The notes under the pieces were generated by a model. It did no database searches. It was not told the DNA's origin and saw only the letters and a program-made list of their open reading frames with translations. From contig JABHEG010000065.1 in the NCBI GenBank assembly GCA_018676675.1, positions 113,049 through 177,048 on the forward strand: a DNA stretch of 64,000 nt, written 5' to 3'. The position numbers were made by a program, and so were the translations under genes. Within the stretch, counting starts at the first letter, position 1. Each line of letters opens with the position of its first letter. Source of the DNA: Lentisphaerota bacterium. Its GTDB lineage: Bacteria > Verrucomicrobiota > Lentisphaeria > Oligosphaerales > JABHEG01. Positions 44,635-54,006 of the stretch are shown in pieces.

Positions 44635-47286
44635 CTACTCGTGCACGGCTCCAGCAGACTCACGCAAAGTCAGGCTCCCGTTTTTGCCCCGGCGTTCAAG
44701 AACAATCCCGCCGTCGAGAGCATTCACGAGCGTGAGTCGGTCAGTACCCTCGACGTGTGCGATCTCCGCAACAATCTCTCCGCCACGTTCGTGCACAACG
44801 AGCCCATGGTGGGCCTCCGCATCGCGGCTCGGGGCCAGGAGTGTGACGAAGGTGGCATTGCGCCCTCGGCGGCGTGCCAACAGACAGGATGTCGCCTGGT
44901 TACCCCTCGTGGGATCCCTGGCCAGGAACGCCTCGCCCCCCTTGGGGAGAGATTGGATGACACGCAGTTGTCTCTCCCCATCGCGGAACGTCAGCCCTAC
45001 GGTCGACGAACCAGACGACATCCGTTGGACCGCTCCAAGATGGCTGTACCCCAAGCCGGCAAACGGGGGTGCGCCCGATGCATTCACCCCGACGTGGACT
45101 GTCGCCTCCCCATACCCGTGCAGCGGCAGATCAATTGTCCGGCCGGTAGTCGCAGACACGCGGTAGACATCCAGGAGATAACCACCAGCCAAACACACCG
45201 TACGGTCCAGACGGCCCCCCTCGTAGGCCGTATCACAGGTAGCCCGGGCCGCCTTCAAGTGATCGCCGGCATGGAAAAGCCGCAACACACCGAACACCCG
45301 CTGTTCGCCGCGTTCCCCTGCCCAGATGCTCCTGGAACGCCCCTGCGGCTCCTGAGACAGGCCATCGATACTGACCGTGTTGTGTGCCACCGTCTGGTTT
45401 GCCCAGGTCAGGTGCATGGGATTCTCATAGCCCCAGCTCCCGGCATCCGGACAGATCACCTGCCCCAAAGCGTGAACGGTGATGGTCAGTCGATCCGGGT
45501 GATCGTGGCCGCTGCCATAGGGGCCGTAGGCGAGGTTGACGGCCAAGGCTTCAGGATCGCCGGGATCCGCTCGCAGGATGGCGAAACCGCCAACCGGAAA
45601 AAGGGAACACCCGTTGGTGTTCCTGCCGCTCACACCAATGGTGTCATCGTCAGCCAGGTCATAGCGGCCCGCCGGAACATCTCCAACGCCGTTGATGAGG
45701 CCCCAGAAATCGGCCCGTCGACCGTCGGTTCGTCCCCCGGAGAATGCCCCATTCCGTACAAGGCTGAGCCCCTCGCCTCCCACCTGCGCACAAACGTCAT
45801 CCCACAGGACCTCGCCTGCGCCGCCCTCAAGGAACACATGCAGTCGGACCCGCCGGACCTCCGGATCCGAGCCGGCAGGCACGGTGACACTGACGCCTTG
45901 CCAGTCGCCCGCCTGCTCGGGCGTCTCGCTGAAAAACGCCTTTTTGCCCACGTTGCAGCGGATATGGGCCTTGCCGCCGGAAAACGTCAATACCTTGACC
46001 CGCCCCGTCACCACCAGAGCCTGATCACCCGGACAGATCACATCCTGCACAGCGGCAATGCGATCCGCAGTCCCGGTACGCAAACGCAACGCACTGCTGC
46101 CGGGAGCGCTTGCCGCCTTCCCAACAGCCCACTCCGGCTTCCCGCGAGCAATCCACAGCTGCCAAAACGCCGGAGCCTCACTGCCACGTGTATCACGATC
46201 CCGACGGATGAGCCAGGCATACTTGGGATCACCGTACTCACGCCAGGCGATCTCATACATCGGATGATAGGCAATCGCACGCGTGCCGGAATCCCCTACT
46301 CTGGCGAAGCCGCCGCCGGGGAACGCGTAGTAGAACGGTGCGTCGAGGAACGCCTTGAACGAACGTGTTCCAGCCGGCCCGTACTCTTCGTGAGGGGCAC
46401 TGCCGACAAATGGACCGAGGATCCCCGGGAGCTGTGCCTGCCAGAGATCGATGCCGGAGTTCTTGGCCGCCACCAAGACGTACATCAGCGCTGATCCGGT
46501 GTAATAGGTGTACCCCATGCACCGCTCCCAGTGCACGCCGTCACTGAAGATGGAGTGGGCGAGTTGCTGCACGGCCCCATAGAGATAACACTCTCGTTTG
46601 GGGTCCCAGACCCCATTGATCGCTTCCTCAATCAGCTCCCGATCACCGCTGGCAAACCCACAGCTGGCCAAGACGCAAAGCGCCCAGCTGCGCCAGTTGC
46701 TGGAATCACGATGGTGGCAGTGATGCCCGGCTTCCCATCCGACTCTCCGCAGAGCCGCGCAGACCGTGTTCCGGTCGTCCGCTGTGAACACGGGAGCATT
46801 CGCGGTCAGATCGTACGCCATGGCGAAATTGACCGCCAAGGGCCCCTCGGTCAGCGTCCTTGATGCCATCAGCCCGGCCGAACGTGTCCGTTTGAGTGTC
46901 ATCACCACGCGTGAGACCGCTAGGAGAACACCATGCGCTTTGGTCGCATAGCGGCTATCCCCCGTGAGGGCATAGGCCTGCGCAAGAACAGCTGCCTGTT
47001 CGAGCAGGGCGCGTGAAGGTTGCCCGGTGATTACGGGAGCGTCAGAGACCATGGCGAGATCCGCCCTCGAGACGATGTCACCCCGGCAAGCCAGAGCGTA
47101 AGGGACGCCCCGCTTCAGTTCAGCGCGGACGCGCCGAAGGTCTGCCTGCGTACAGAACACGCGAGGGTGGGGAGGAAGCTGTGCCGGTATCGGGACGCGA
47201 TGGATGTCCTGCCAGGGAGTGACGCCCTCCGCTTCTGTCAGGGGCACAGCCCACAGTAGGGCGCAGAGGAGAAAAGGCGTTCGCAT
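44635..47286 (-). CDS. Heparinase II/III-like polysaccharide lyase
   Basis: 883 residues with an N-terminal signal peptide (MRTPFLLCALLWAVPLTEAEG). The N-terminal half is an alpha/alpha toroid-like domain (residues ~30-400, containing HCHHRDSSNW and the PGGGFARVGDSG stretch). The second half is the beta-sandwich typical of the heparinase II/III group, with YGPYGSGHDHPDRLT and AHNTVSIDG, residues usually near the active site. Family members cleave uronic-acid polysaccharides such as heparin or alginate by beta-elimination; the exact substrate is not given by the sequence. Probably the first gene of a four-gene minus-strand unit. Confidence 0.85.
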   Translation of the reverse strand: MRTPFLLCALLWAVPLTEAEGVTPWQDIHRVPIPAQLPPHPRVFCTQADLRRVRAELKRGVPYALACRGDIVSRADLAMVSDAPVITGQPSRALLEQAAVLAQAYALTGDSRYATKAHGVLLAVSRVVMTLKRTRSAGLMASRTLTEGPLAVNFAMAYDLTANAPVFTADDRNTVCAALRRVGWEAGHHCHHRDSSNWRSWALCVLASCGFASGDRELIEEAINGVWDPKRECYLYGAVQQLAHSIFSDGVHWERCMGYTYYTGSALMYVLVAAKNSGIDLWQAQLPGILGPFVGSAPHEEYGPAGTRSFKAFLDAPFYYAFPGGGFARVGDSGTRAIAYHPMYEIAWREYGDPKYAWLIRRDRDTRGSEAPAFWQLWIARGKPEWAVGKAASAPGSSALRLRTGTADRIAAVQDVICPGDQALVVTGRVKVLTFSGGKAHIRCNVGKKAFFSETPEQAGDWQGVSVTVPAGSDPEVRRVRLHVFLEGGAGEVLWDDVCAQVGGEGLSLVRNGAFSGGRTDGRRADFWGLINGVGDVPAGRYDLADDDTIGVSGRNTNGCSLFPVGGFAILRADPGDPEALAVNLAYGPYGSGHDHPDRLTITVHALGQVICPDAGSWGYENPMHLTWANQTVAHNTVSIDGLSQEPQGRSRSIWAGERGEQRVFGVLRLFHAGDHLKAARATCDTAYEGGRLDRTVCLAGGYLLDVYRVSATTGRTIDLPLHGYGEATVHVGVNASGAPPFAGLGYSHLGAVQRMSSGSSTVGLTFRDGERQLRVIQSLPKGGEAFLARDPTRGNQATSCLLARRRGRNATFVTLLAPSRDAEAHHGLVVHERGGEIVAEIAHVEGTDRLTLVNALDGGIVLERRGKNGSLTLRESAGAVHE

Positions 47287-47828
47287 AGCACGTGCCTCGC
47301 TGCGTCTGCTCCCCCTCCTGTGGAGAGTTCGCAGACAGAGATGGAACTCATCATTCCGGCGGAGAACAATACAGGAATCAAGCGCATCCTACCAGATCTA
47401 TTCCCTGACTGGAGCACGTGTAAAAACACACCCGATCAGCTTGCAAAGCATGAGTCAAACGGTAATGTATAGGTCTTTCGCCCTGGCAGGTTCCTCCCCC
47501 CCCTCTTCCCCTACTTGCCAGGGCGCCTTTTTCCCCTCCTCAGCCCCGCAACAACGGTTTCCCGTCAATGGGCTCAAAGGCATGGAGCTCACGGCACGTC
47601 CTGCCGTAGCCCCGCTTCAAGGCGACTCCCTCCTCGAATCGCTGCCCTCACCGCAAAGGAGTATAGTGTTCCGCCTCGGGGAAATGAACCACGAGGATGC
47701 TGCCGGGAGTGCCGCAGCCAGAGCAGAGGCAATCATGCCCCAGCAGACCGGTTGTTACTACCATTGCGCCAGTTCCCGCAACCCAGTTCCCACAACACGT
47801 CTGCACGGCAGACCAGGAGAGTATCACC
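47287..47828. other. Divergent intergenic region heparinase / SGNH hydrolase
   Basis: 542 bp without a credible gene. Its main feature is a plus-strand terminator-like hairpin at 47479-47532, described separately, which lies well inside the gap. No exact promoter boxes for either flanking gene were found. Confidence 0.5.
47479..47532 (+). terminator. Orphan terminator-like hairpin in a divergent gap
   Basis: CGCCCTGGCAGGT (47479-47491) pairs with ACTTGCCAGGGCG (47513-47525) with one mismatch, then CCTTTTTCC. It faces the plus strand but no plus-strand gene ends here, so it may close a short leader or small RNA upstream of the SGNH gene at 47829. Confidence 0.6.
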
Positions 47829-49628
47829 ATGAAAGTTTGCACAGTGTGTCGCCGAATCGGCTTGGCCGTTGCCGCCGCTCTGCTGGTCGGAGGATCTGCC
47901 ACTACGGCGGAAATGGAGACCAAAGTCCTCCTGCATGAAACGTACGAAAAGCACGTTCCGGGTAAGATCCCCAAAGGAGTGTCCGGGGCGGACAGGGCCA
48001 AAGGGGCAGTCATCGAGGTCGCGGCCGCCGAACTCCCCGGACGCAGCAACTCACTCATGTTTGTGGACGTCCCCGACATGCCACACACATACTATCCGTT
48101 CCGAGAGCTTCGATTCACCGGAAAGAAACTCGCTGACAGCGGAACGGTCTCCTTCGCCTGCGACGTGCGCAACAGCCCCGAAGCCCCGGCCCGATTCGAT
48201 GTCGAGATGCGTGACTGGAGCGCCGGGGCCTACAAGAACCTGCCGAAGCTCGAGTTCGCTGCCGATGGCATGATCAAAGCCAACGGTAAGCTCGTGCCCT
48301 TCCGCTTGCTCCCCGGGGAGTGGACCACCGTGAATTTGTCCTTCAAGATAGGCGAATCCGTAGAAGACAAGGCGTACCAGCTGCGCCTCACGGCCGGGAG
48401 CAGAGAACTCACCGGGTTCACGGCACGTTACGCGGGAAACGCCCACCGGTTGACGTGGTTGGGCTTCGTACCTTACAACGACAGGAAAGCGACCTTCTAT
48501 ATAGACAATGTGCATCTCGAAGTCGAAAGGGAGAAGCCGGAAGTGAAGCCTCACGAATTGTACACGGATTACATCGCGCGTAGCGGCTTGGGGCGAAGCC
48601 ACGCGCGCCTCACAGAAAGAGGGGACGTCCGAGTCGCCTTCATGGGGGGCTCCGTTACCACACGCCAATGGCGCAATCCCGTAATGGAATACCTGGAAGA
48701 GCGCTTCCCTGAAGCGAACATCGATTTCATCATGGCCGGCATTGGCGGAACGGGTGCGGATCTTGGTGCGTTCCGCCTCCCCAAACACGTCTTCGGCCGT
48801 GGGAAAGTCGACCTGTTCTTTCTGGAATTCGCCGTCAATGGAGGAGGCGTCCGGGCCATGGAAGGTATCGTGCGCCAGGCCCGGCGACTCAATCCGGATG
48901 TCGACATCGTGATGATGTATTTCGCGAGTACAGGACACAACAAGACGTTCGAGAAGGGCCTAATCCCCGGGATTGTGCAGGAACATGAGAGAGTGGCGGA
49001 CCACTACGGCATCCCGGCGCTCTACCTGTACCGCGAGATCGCTCAGAGGATCAAAGACGAGAAAATCCAGTGGGGAGATTTCGCCAGCGACGGTGTCCAT
49101 CCGCACCAGGGCGGCTGTGACATGTATGCGCAATGCATCGGCGATTTCCTTGCCGCCGAACTGAACGCATCCCCCATCCCCCCGAGACCTCTTCCCCAAC
49201 GCCTGGACCCTCTGTGTTACGAAAATGGCACGTTCGTGGCACTGGAGGACGCCGAAGTGGTGAGAGGATTCGAGCGGCTGCCCAAGTGGACCTGCAAGAA
49301 GACCTGCAACTTCCGCCCTCCTGCCGATGTCCTGGCCTGCACGGAGGCGGGGGCCGAGCTGAGGGTTGAGTTTGCCGGTACGGCGGTCGGTATCTACGCG
49401 ATCGTCGGCATGGATGCGGGAATCATCGAGTACTCGATCGATGGCGGCGATCCCCGCAGAGTCGACCTGTTTGATCACTACTGCTCACGGTTCCACCGCC
49501 CGCAACACAAGATCTTCGCGTCCGACCTTCCCGCGGGAAAACACACGATCACAATCAGGTCAAGCGCGGAAAAGAACGGCAAGAGCGAAGGCCACGCCAT
49601 CCGCATCATGGAGTTCATGGCGAACTAG
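47829..49628 (+). CDS. Secreted SGNH-hydrolase-like protein
   Basis: 599 residues from the ATG at 47829, giving a signal peptide (about 1-27, ending GSATTAE). Residues ~30-235 form a beta-rich domain. The SGNH domain follows: S275 in AFMGGSVTTRQW, AGIGGTGAD (block II-like), and D421-x-x-H424 in SDGVHPHQGG (block V). The C-terminal ~150 residues are another beta-sandwich. Typical of carbohydrate-esterase-like enzymes; substrate unknown. It ends only 8 bp from the convergent porB stop, leaving no room for a separate terminator. Confidence 0.83.
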   Translation: MKVCTVCRRIGLAVAAALLVGGSATTAEMETKVLLHETYEKHVPGKIPKGVSGADRAKGAVIEVAAAELPGRSNSLMFVDVPDMPHTYYPFRELRFTGKKLADSGTVSFACDVRNSPEAPARFDVEMRDWSAGAYKNLPKLEFAADGMIKANGKLVPFRLLPGEWTTVNLSFKIGESVEDKAYQLRLTAGSRELTGFTARYAGNAHRLTWLGFVPYNDRKATFYIDNVHLEVEREKPEVKPHELYTDYIARSGLGRSHARLTERGDVRVAFMGGSVTTRQWRNPVMEYLEERFPEANIDFIMAGIGGTGADLGAFRLPKHVFGRGKVDLFFLEFAVNGGGVRAMEGIVRQARRLNPDVDIVMMYFASTGHNKTFEKGLIPGIVQEHERVADHYGIPALYLYREIAQRIKDEKIQWGDFASDGVHPHQGGCDMYAQCIGDFLAAELNASPIPPRPLPQRLDPLCYENGTFVALEDAEVVRGFERLPKWTCKKTCNFRPPADVLACTEAGAELRVEFAGTAVGIYAIVGMDAGIIEYSIDGGDPRRVDLFDHYCSRFHRPQHKIFASDLPAGKHTITIRSSAEKNGKSEGHAIRIMEFMAN

Positions 49629-49636
49629 AGGGCGCC

Positions 49637-50554
49637 CTATCCCTCTTGCGCGAGCAGCCAGTCCCACTGCTCATCCACTTGCTTCTGCACCTCAGCGATG
49701 ACCTGACTGTGGCCAGGCTTCTTGAGGTGCTTGAAACGCCCCTGGGACAGCAGCCATTCCTCAATCGGGACGTGCGCTTTGGGCTTGTAGTTGAGGCGGT
49801 ACTCGCCATTCTCAACTTCATAGAGGGGCCAGAAACGGGTTTCCACAGCCAGACGTGCCGAATTCACGCCAGTTGCCGGATCAATACGCCATCCGGGAAT
49901 GCACGGGCAGATGACATTGAGGAACGCCGGGCCGTCGAGTTCAATGCCCTTCTGGAGCTTATTCGAGAGGTCGACCGGATTGTGGATGCTGCCTTGGGCT
50001 ACGTACTCGAGATGGTGCCCGACCATGATGCGGGTCAGGTCCTTCCGCGGTCGGCGTTTGCCGGAGGACTCGCTGCCTACGGGAGTCGTGGTCGTCGCCG
50101 CACCGACAGGAGTCGCGCTACTGCGCTGAATGCCGGTGTTCATGTAAGCCCCGTTGTCATAGCAGATGTAGAGCATGTCATGCCCGCGCTCCATGGCCGC
50201 GCTGAGCGACTGGATGCCGATATCATACGTGCCGCCGTCGCCGCCAATCGCGACAAACTTGATCTTCTTGTCTGTCCTGTTCTTCCTGCGCTGGACGCGG
50301 TACATGGCCTCTGCACCGCTGACCGTTGCCGACACGTTCTCAAAAGCCGTGTGGATCCACGGGACCTTCCAGGCCGAGTAAGGGAAAACCGATGAAGCGA
50401 CTTCCAGACACCCGGTGGCCGAACCCACCACAACATCGTGGTCCGTGACCCGAGTCAACATCCGCGCCAGGATCGGTACGGTGCAACCGGCGCACATCCG
50501 GTGGCCGCTTGAGTAGGCGCCCTCTTCCGCCGCAAGTTTCTGAATTGTGGGCAT
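49637..50554 (-). CDS. porB: 2-oxoacid:ferredoxin oxidoreductase, beta subunit (pyruvate type)
   Basis: TPP-binding subunit, 305 residues. The TPP/Mg motif is visible as GGDGGTYDIGIQ followed by CYDNGAYMNTGIQRS, and the cluster-ligand cysteines start with MCAGCTVP near residue 23. With the alpha, gamma and delta subunits it oxidises pyruvate (or a related 2-oxoacid) to the acyl-CoA, reducing ferredoxin. Last gene of the por operon, 66 bp after porA. Confidence 0.93.
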   Translation of the reverse strand: MPTIQKLAAEEGAYSSGHRMCAGCTVPILARMLTRVTDHDVVVGSATGCLEVASSVFPYSAWKVPWIHTAFENVSATVSGAEAMYRVQRRKNRTDKKIKFVAIGGDGGTYDIGIQSLSAAMERGHDMLYICYDNGAYMNTGIQRSSATPVGAATTTTPVGSESSGKRRPRKDLTRIMVGHHLEYVAQGSIHNPVDLSNKLQKGIELDGPAFLNVICPCIPGWRIDPATGVNSARLAVETRFWPLYEVENGEYRLNYKPKAHVPIEEWLLSQGRFKHLKKPGHSQVIAEVQKQVDEQWDWLLAQEG

Positions 50555-50620
50555 GTCCCATCCCTGTATTTCGCGTTCTCGCTCTTGTGTCGTGAAATCC
50601 GGCAGTGAGAGTCTACGTCA

Positions 50621-51802
50621 TCAATCCCCTCGTACACCGAGGATATCGAAGACCTTCTCCACCTTGCCTTCCTCGAGGTAACGCCGGCTCTCAGCAAAGA
50701 TCTCGACGATGTCCTCGGGAAACAGCTCGCGCCCGCCCAGACCGAAGACACGATCATAGACCAGCGGACGCTCCTCCAGGTCATACAGAGCAGTCCGGAT
50801 CTCCGCAAACAACGGCCCGTACGCCCCCATGCTGGTCGATCGGTCCAACACGGTAACAACCCGTGCATTCCGCAAAGCGTCTCTGATCTCCTCATACGGG
50901 AAGGGGCGGAACACACGGATCTTCAACAATCCGACCTTCTCGCCCTGCTCCCTCAACGTGTCAACGGCCTCTTTGATCTCGCCTGCGATCGAGTTGATCG
51001 CGACGATCACGCGGTCGGCATCCTCCAGCCGGTAGGATTCGAAAAGCTCGTACGACCTGCCGAACGCCTGGCCAAACCGCTGCGAGACGTCAGCGATCAC
51101 AGCGGGGGCATTCTCGATTGCAGCCATCTGACCACGCTTGTGCTCGATGTAGTAGTTCTGCAGATCAAGCGCTCCCCACGACACCGGATTGTCGGTATCG
51201 AGAAGGCTGTGGACAGGCGTGTGCTCACCGACGAAGTCGCGCACCTGTTCATCGTCCTCAACCTGCATGGTCTCGACGGCGTGAGAGATAATGAAACCGT
51301 CCATGCAGACCATCAGCGGCAAGCGCACATCACCGTGCTCAGCGATCGACGACGCCATAATCAGGTTGTCATACGCCTCCTGATTGTTCTCAGCGTAGAT
51401 CTGGATCCAACCCGCATCCCTGGCTCCCATGGATTCGCCATGGTCACAGTGGATGTTGATCGGCCCGGTGAGCGCACGGTTGACAAGCGACAACACGATG
51501 GGCTGCCGCATGCTGGCGGCCACATAGAGCATCTCCCACATCAAGGCCAAGCCACAAGACGATGTGGCCGTCATGACGCGACCGCCGGCGACGGATGCCC
51601 CGAGGCAGGCCGACATGGCACTGTGCTCGCTCTCAACAGTGATCATTTCCGTATCGACCTCACCGTTCGCGACGAACTGAGCGAACTCCTCGATCACTTG
51701 GGTCGAAGGTGTAATCGGGAATGCAGGTACGACATCCGGATTGATCTGCCGCATGGCTTCCGCCAGGGCGCCGTTCCCTGTGATTGCTTTGGTGATTGGC
51801 AT
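50621..51802 (-). CDS. porA: 2-oxoacid:ferredoxin oxidoreductase, alpha subunit
   Basis: 393 residues; N-terminal TITGNGA-like segment GNGALAEAMRQINPDVVPAFPITPSTQ and EHSAMSACLGASVAGGRV match the PorA pyrimidine-binding domain, and the C-terminal part is domain II (transketolase C-like, VFRPFPYEEIRDAL). PITPST is shared with pyruvate-type enzymes. It lies 15 bp after porD. Confidence 0.93.
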   Translation of the reverse strand: MPITKAITGNGALAEAMRQINPDVVPAFPITPSTQVIEEFAQFVANGEVDTEMITVESEHSAMSACLGASVAGGRVMTATSSCGLALMWEMLYVAASMRQPIVLSLVNRALTGPINIHCDHGESMGARDAGWIQIYAENNQEAYDNLIMASSIAEHGDVRLPLMVCMDGFIISHAVETMQVEDDEQVRDFVGEHTPVHSLLDTDNPVSWGALDLQNYYIEHKRGQMAAIENAPAVIADVSQRFGQAFGRSYELFESYRLEDADRVIVAINSIAGEIKEAVDTLREQGEKVGLLKIRVFRPFPYEEIRDALRNARVVTVLDRSTSMGAYGPLFAEIRTALYDLEERPLVYDRVFGLGGRELFPEDIVEIFAESRRYLEEGKVEKVFDILGVRGD

Positions 51803-51817
51803 AGTTAACTGGTCGCC

Positions 51818-52156
51818 TCAGCTTTCCTCGTGGACGAATTCGATCGCGACGGCGTCGCCCTTCTTGTTGACCGGGCACTCCGCCACGCAAAGGCCGCAGC
51901 CCTTGCAGTGGTAGTAGTCAATCTCACAGATCTCCTTGCGCGGCTTACCGCTGCGCGTCTGGCCATCGCTCAACTTGTAAGCTTCCTCTGGACAGAAGAC
52001 CCAGCAGTTCAGGCAGTGGATGCAATGCTCCGAACACCACACCGGCCTGGCTGTGCGCCAGGTTCCGGTCTCGTAGTCTGCCGCATTGCCGCCTTCGGTG
52101 ATGACGCCCCCGAGGGGGAGTTCCTGCCACGTCTTGAGCTTGTACTTGTCCGTCAT
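51818..52156 (-). CDS. porD: 2-oxoacid:ferredoxin oxidoreductase, delta (ferredoxin) subunit
   Basis: 112-residue 2[4Fe-4S] ferredoxin-like subunit. Two CxxCxxCxxxCP motifs are intact: CIHCLNCWVFCP and CKGCGLCVAECP. It passes electrons from the catalytic subunits to ferredoxin. The start overlaps porG by four bases. Confidence 0.94.
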   Translation of the reverse strand: MTDKYKLKTWQELPLGGVITEGGNAADYETGTWRTARPVWCSEHCIHCLNCWVFCPEEAYKLSDGQTRSGKPRKEICEIDYYHCKGCGLCVAECPVNKKGDAVAIEFVHEES

Positions 52157-52728
52157 GCGGTTCTTGCCTCATCGTGTCCGCGCTGGATCGCTTCGAGGTT
52201 CTTCTCCACCACATCCGCCGCCAGCAGATGGGCGAAAACGTGGCGCGCTTCCCGCAGCAAATCATCGAGCACGATGATGGAGGGAAAGGCCCGGGAGAAG
52301 GCTCCCATCAGGGCCGAATTGGGGATCGGCCGTCCAAAGAGCTTCTGGGAGATGATGTTTGCCGGCACGGTGACCAGTGGATGGTCATCAAGCCCCAACC
52401 TGGGCATGATGTCGCCGGCACTCTTCTCGGTGTTCACAATGAACGTGGTTTCACCGGTTACCCCGATCAGCAGATCATCTGAGCCGATCAGGGTGGGATC
52501 GACGACGATGATCACGTCCGGAGTCAACACGGGTACATGCGTGCGGATCTTCGTGTCCGAAAAACGGTCATAAGCGCGCACCGGCGCGCCTCTGCGTTCC
52601 GGCCCGTAGTCAGGGAAGGCCGAAACGAACTTCCCAGTGCCCTGGACGGCTTCGGCGAGAGATTTCGCCCCGGTCACCGCGCCTTGTCCGCCGCGACCGT
52701 GCCACCTGACTTCAAAGTACTTTCCCAT
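52153..52728 (-). CDS. porG: 2-oxoacid:ferredoxin oxidoreductase, gamma subunit
   Basis: 191 residues; begins YFEVRWHGRGGQGAVTGAKSLAEA, the family's N-terminal signature, and continues with FPDYGPERRGAPVRAYDR. First gene of porGDAB, 35 bases after a candidate promoter. The four genes together make a separate-subunit (archaeal/anaerobe-type) enzyme rather than the fused single-chain form. Confidence 0.94.
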   Translation of the reverse strand: MGKYFEVRWHGRGGQGAVTGAKSLAEAVQGTGKFVSAFPDYGPERRGAPVRAYDRFSDTKIRTHVPVLTPDVIIVVDPTLIGSDDLLIGVTGETTFIVNTEKSAGDIMPRLGLDDHPLVTVPANIISQKLFGRPIPNSALMGAFSRAFPSIIVLDDLLREARHVFAHLLAADVVEKNLEAIQRGHDEARTA

Positions 52729-52741
52729 GAGTAACCCTCAA

Positions 52742-52798
52742 GTATCGATACCTGTAAATAGAGCCTAAACTGATACCTCCGGACTGCCCTGATGTCAA
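52742..52798 (-). promoter_or_regulatory. por promoter with adjacent palindrome
   Basis: On the minus strand TTGACA (complement of 52793-52798) is followed after 17 bp by TATCAG (complement of 52770-52775), giving a short leader to porG. A perfect 10-bp palindrome GTATCGATAC (52742-52751) lies just downstream of the expected transcription start and could be an operator. Confidence 0.5.
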
Positions 52799-52880
52799 GT
52801 CCGATGCCGGAGACAACGTGACGTATTGGTTGCGTGGAGGAAGACTTCAGGATGGCACGAGAGTGAGGGGTTACAGGACA

Positions 52881-52916
52881 ACTGTCCCCTCTGTTGTGAC
52901 GGGAGCAGGGGACAGT
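52881..52916. other. Stem-loop downstream of the FabK-like gene
   Basis: Perfect 10-bp stem ACTGTCCCCT (52881-52890) / AGGGGACAGT (52907-52916) with a 16-base loop, in the 264-bp gap between the FabK-like stop and porG. No T-run on either side; it may protect or end the upstream mRNA. Confidence 0.4.
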
Positions 52917-52992
52917 CGAGTCCGACGTCCCGCGGGCGCCGCTGCCCGCCCTGGACTGATGCTCTTGCCTGACGACTGGTGCCTCAGTGCGG

Positions 52993-54006
52993 TCAGGTGA
53001 CTAGAGACTTCACACGCTGCAGTTCCGTTTCCGTGTCAGAAACGAGTTCCTGAATGATCTCACCAACTGGCTGGACCTTGTCAACAAGGCCGACGGATTG
53101 ACCGGCCATCAGTGAACCACTCGTCACATCACCGTCGATCACAGCTCGGCGCAGCGCTCCCATCCAGTACTTTTCCACCTCGATCTGCGCGTCTTCACGG
53201 TGAGTCGCTCCCGCGTCGAGTCTGGCAATCAAGTCCAGCTGCAGTCGAGCGAACTCCCCCAATCCCTGATTGCGCAGCGCACGCACGGCCACGACAGGCA
53301 GGCGAGAATCAAACTGTGGTGTCGACACCGCGTCCCGGGCGTTGGCCCGGATAAAGGCCTTCTTGAACTCCGCATGGCAGCAACTCTCCTCCGCCACCGC
53401 AAAACGCGTGCCGAGCTGAACCCCTGCTGCTCCCATTAGGAAGAGGTCGGCGCACATCCGGCCAGTGGCAATGCCGCCGGCAACGAAGACCGGGAGCTGA
53501 TCACCCATCTCGTACAGGACCTGCTGCAGGAGGACGGTCAACGACACATGTCCGACGTGCCCCCCCGCCTCCATTCCTTCCAGGATGATCGCGTCGGCCC
53601 CATATCGCAGCATGCGCTGCGCGATGGACACAGTTGAGACGAAACAGAGAACGCTTGCCCCGGTTGCTTTGGCAATCTCCACCTCCCCTTGCTTGGGGAA
53701 ACTCCCGGCAAAGACCACATGCGAGAGTTCCAGTTCCGCCAGAAGCTTGAGGTGATCCCGGTAGGCAGGAGCAATGGTGATGAGGTTGACCCCGAACGGC
53801 TTGTCGGTGAGGGTCCGGGTTTCCTCGATCTGGGCCCGCAGGATGTGAACAGGCGTGTTCCCTCCGGCCAGACATGCGAATCCCCCCGCGTTGCACACTG
53901 CACTGACCAGCTTTGGGTCACTGACCCACGTCATCGCGCCACAAATGAACGGAAACTCACAACCAAGGAACTCGCGGCCGACTGAGAAGAAGCGTTCGCT
54001 TAGCAT
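52993..54006 (-). CDS. Nitronate monooxygenase / FabK-like flavoprotein
   Basis: 337-residue FMN-binding TIM-barrel protein. Family features: GAMTWVSDPKLVSAVCNAGGF at the N-terminus, IILEGMEAGGHVGH, VFVAGGIATG and GAAGVQLGTRF for the phosphate site. The family includes nitronate monooxygenase and the enoyl-ACP reductase FabK. EGxEAGGHxGH is common to FabK too. As no fabI, fabL or fabV is in the fab cluster, a FabK role is attractive but unproven. Same strand as por but 264 bp upstream, with its own leader. Confidence 0.8.
   Translation of the reverse strand: MLSERFFSVGREFLGCEFPFICGAMTWVSDPKLVSAVCNAGGFACLAGGNTPVHILRAQIEETRTLTDKPFGVNLITIAPAYRDHLKLLAELELSHVVFAGSFPKQGEVEIAKATGASVLCFVSTVSIAQRMLRYGADAIILEGMEAGGHVGHVSLTVLLQQVLYEMGDQLPVFVAGGIATGRMCADLFLMGAAGVQLGTRFAVAEESCCHAEFKKAFIRANARDAVSTPQFDSRLPVVAVRALRNQGLGEFARLQLDLIARLDAGATHREDAQIEVEKYWMGALRRAVIDGDVTSGSLMAGQSVGLVDKVQPVGEIIQELVSDTETELQRVKSLVT

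Noticed and set aside
44584..46494. A 636-codon plus-strand open frame across the heparinase-like gene
   Set aside because: Antisense to a clear secreted protein with a signal peptide; no recognisable motifs and no ribosome binding site.
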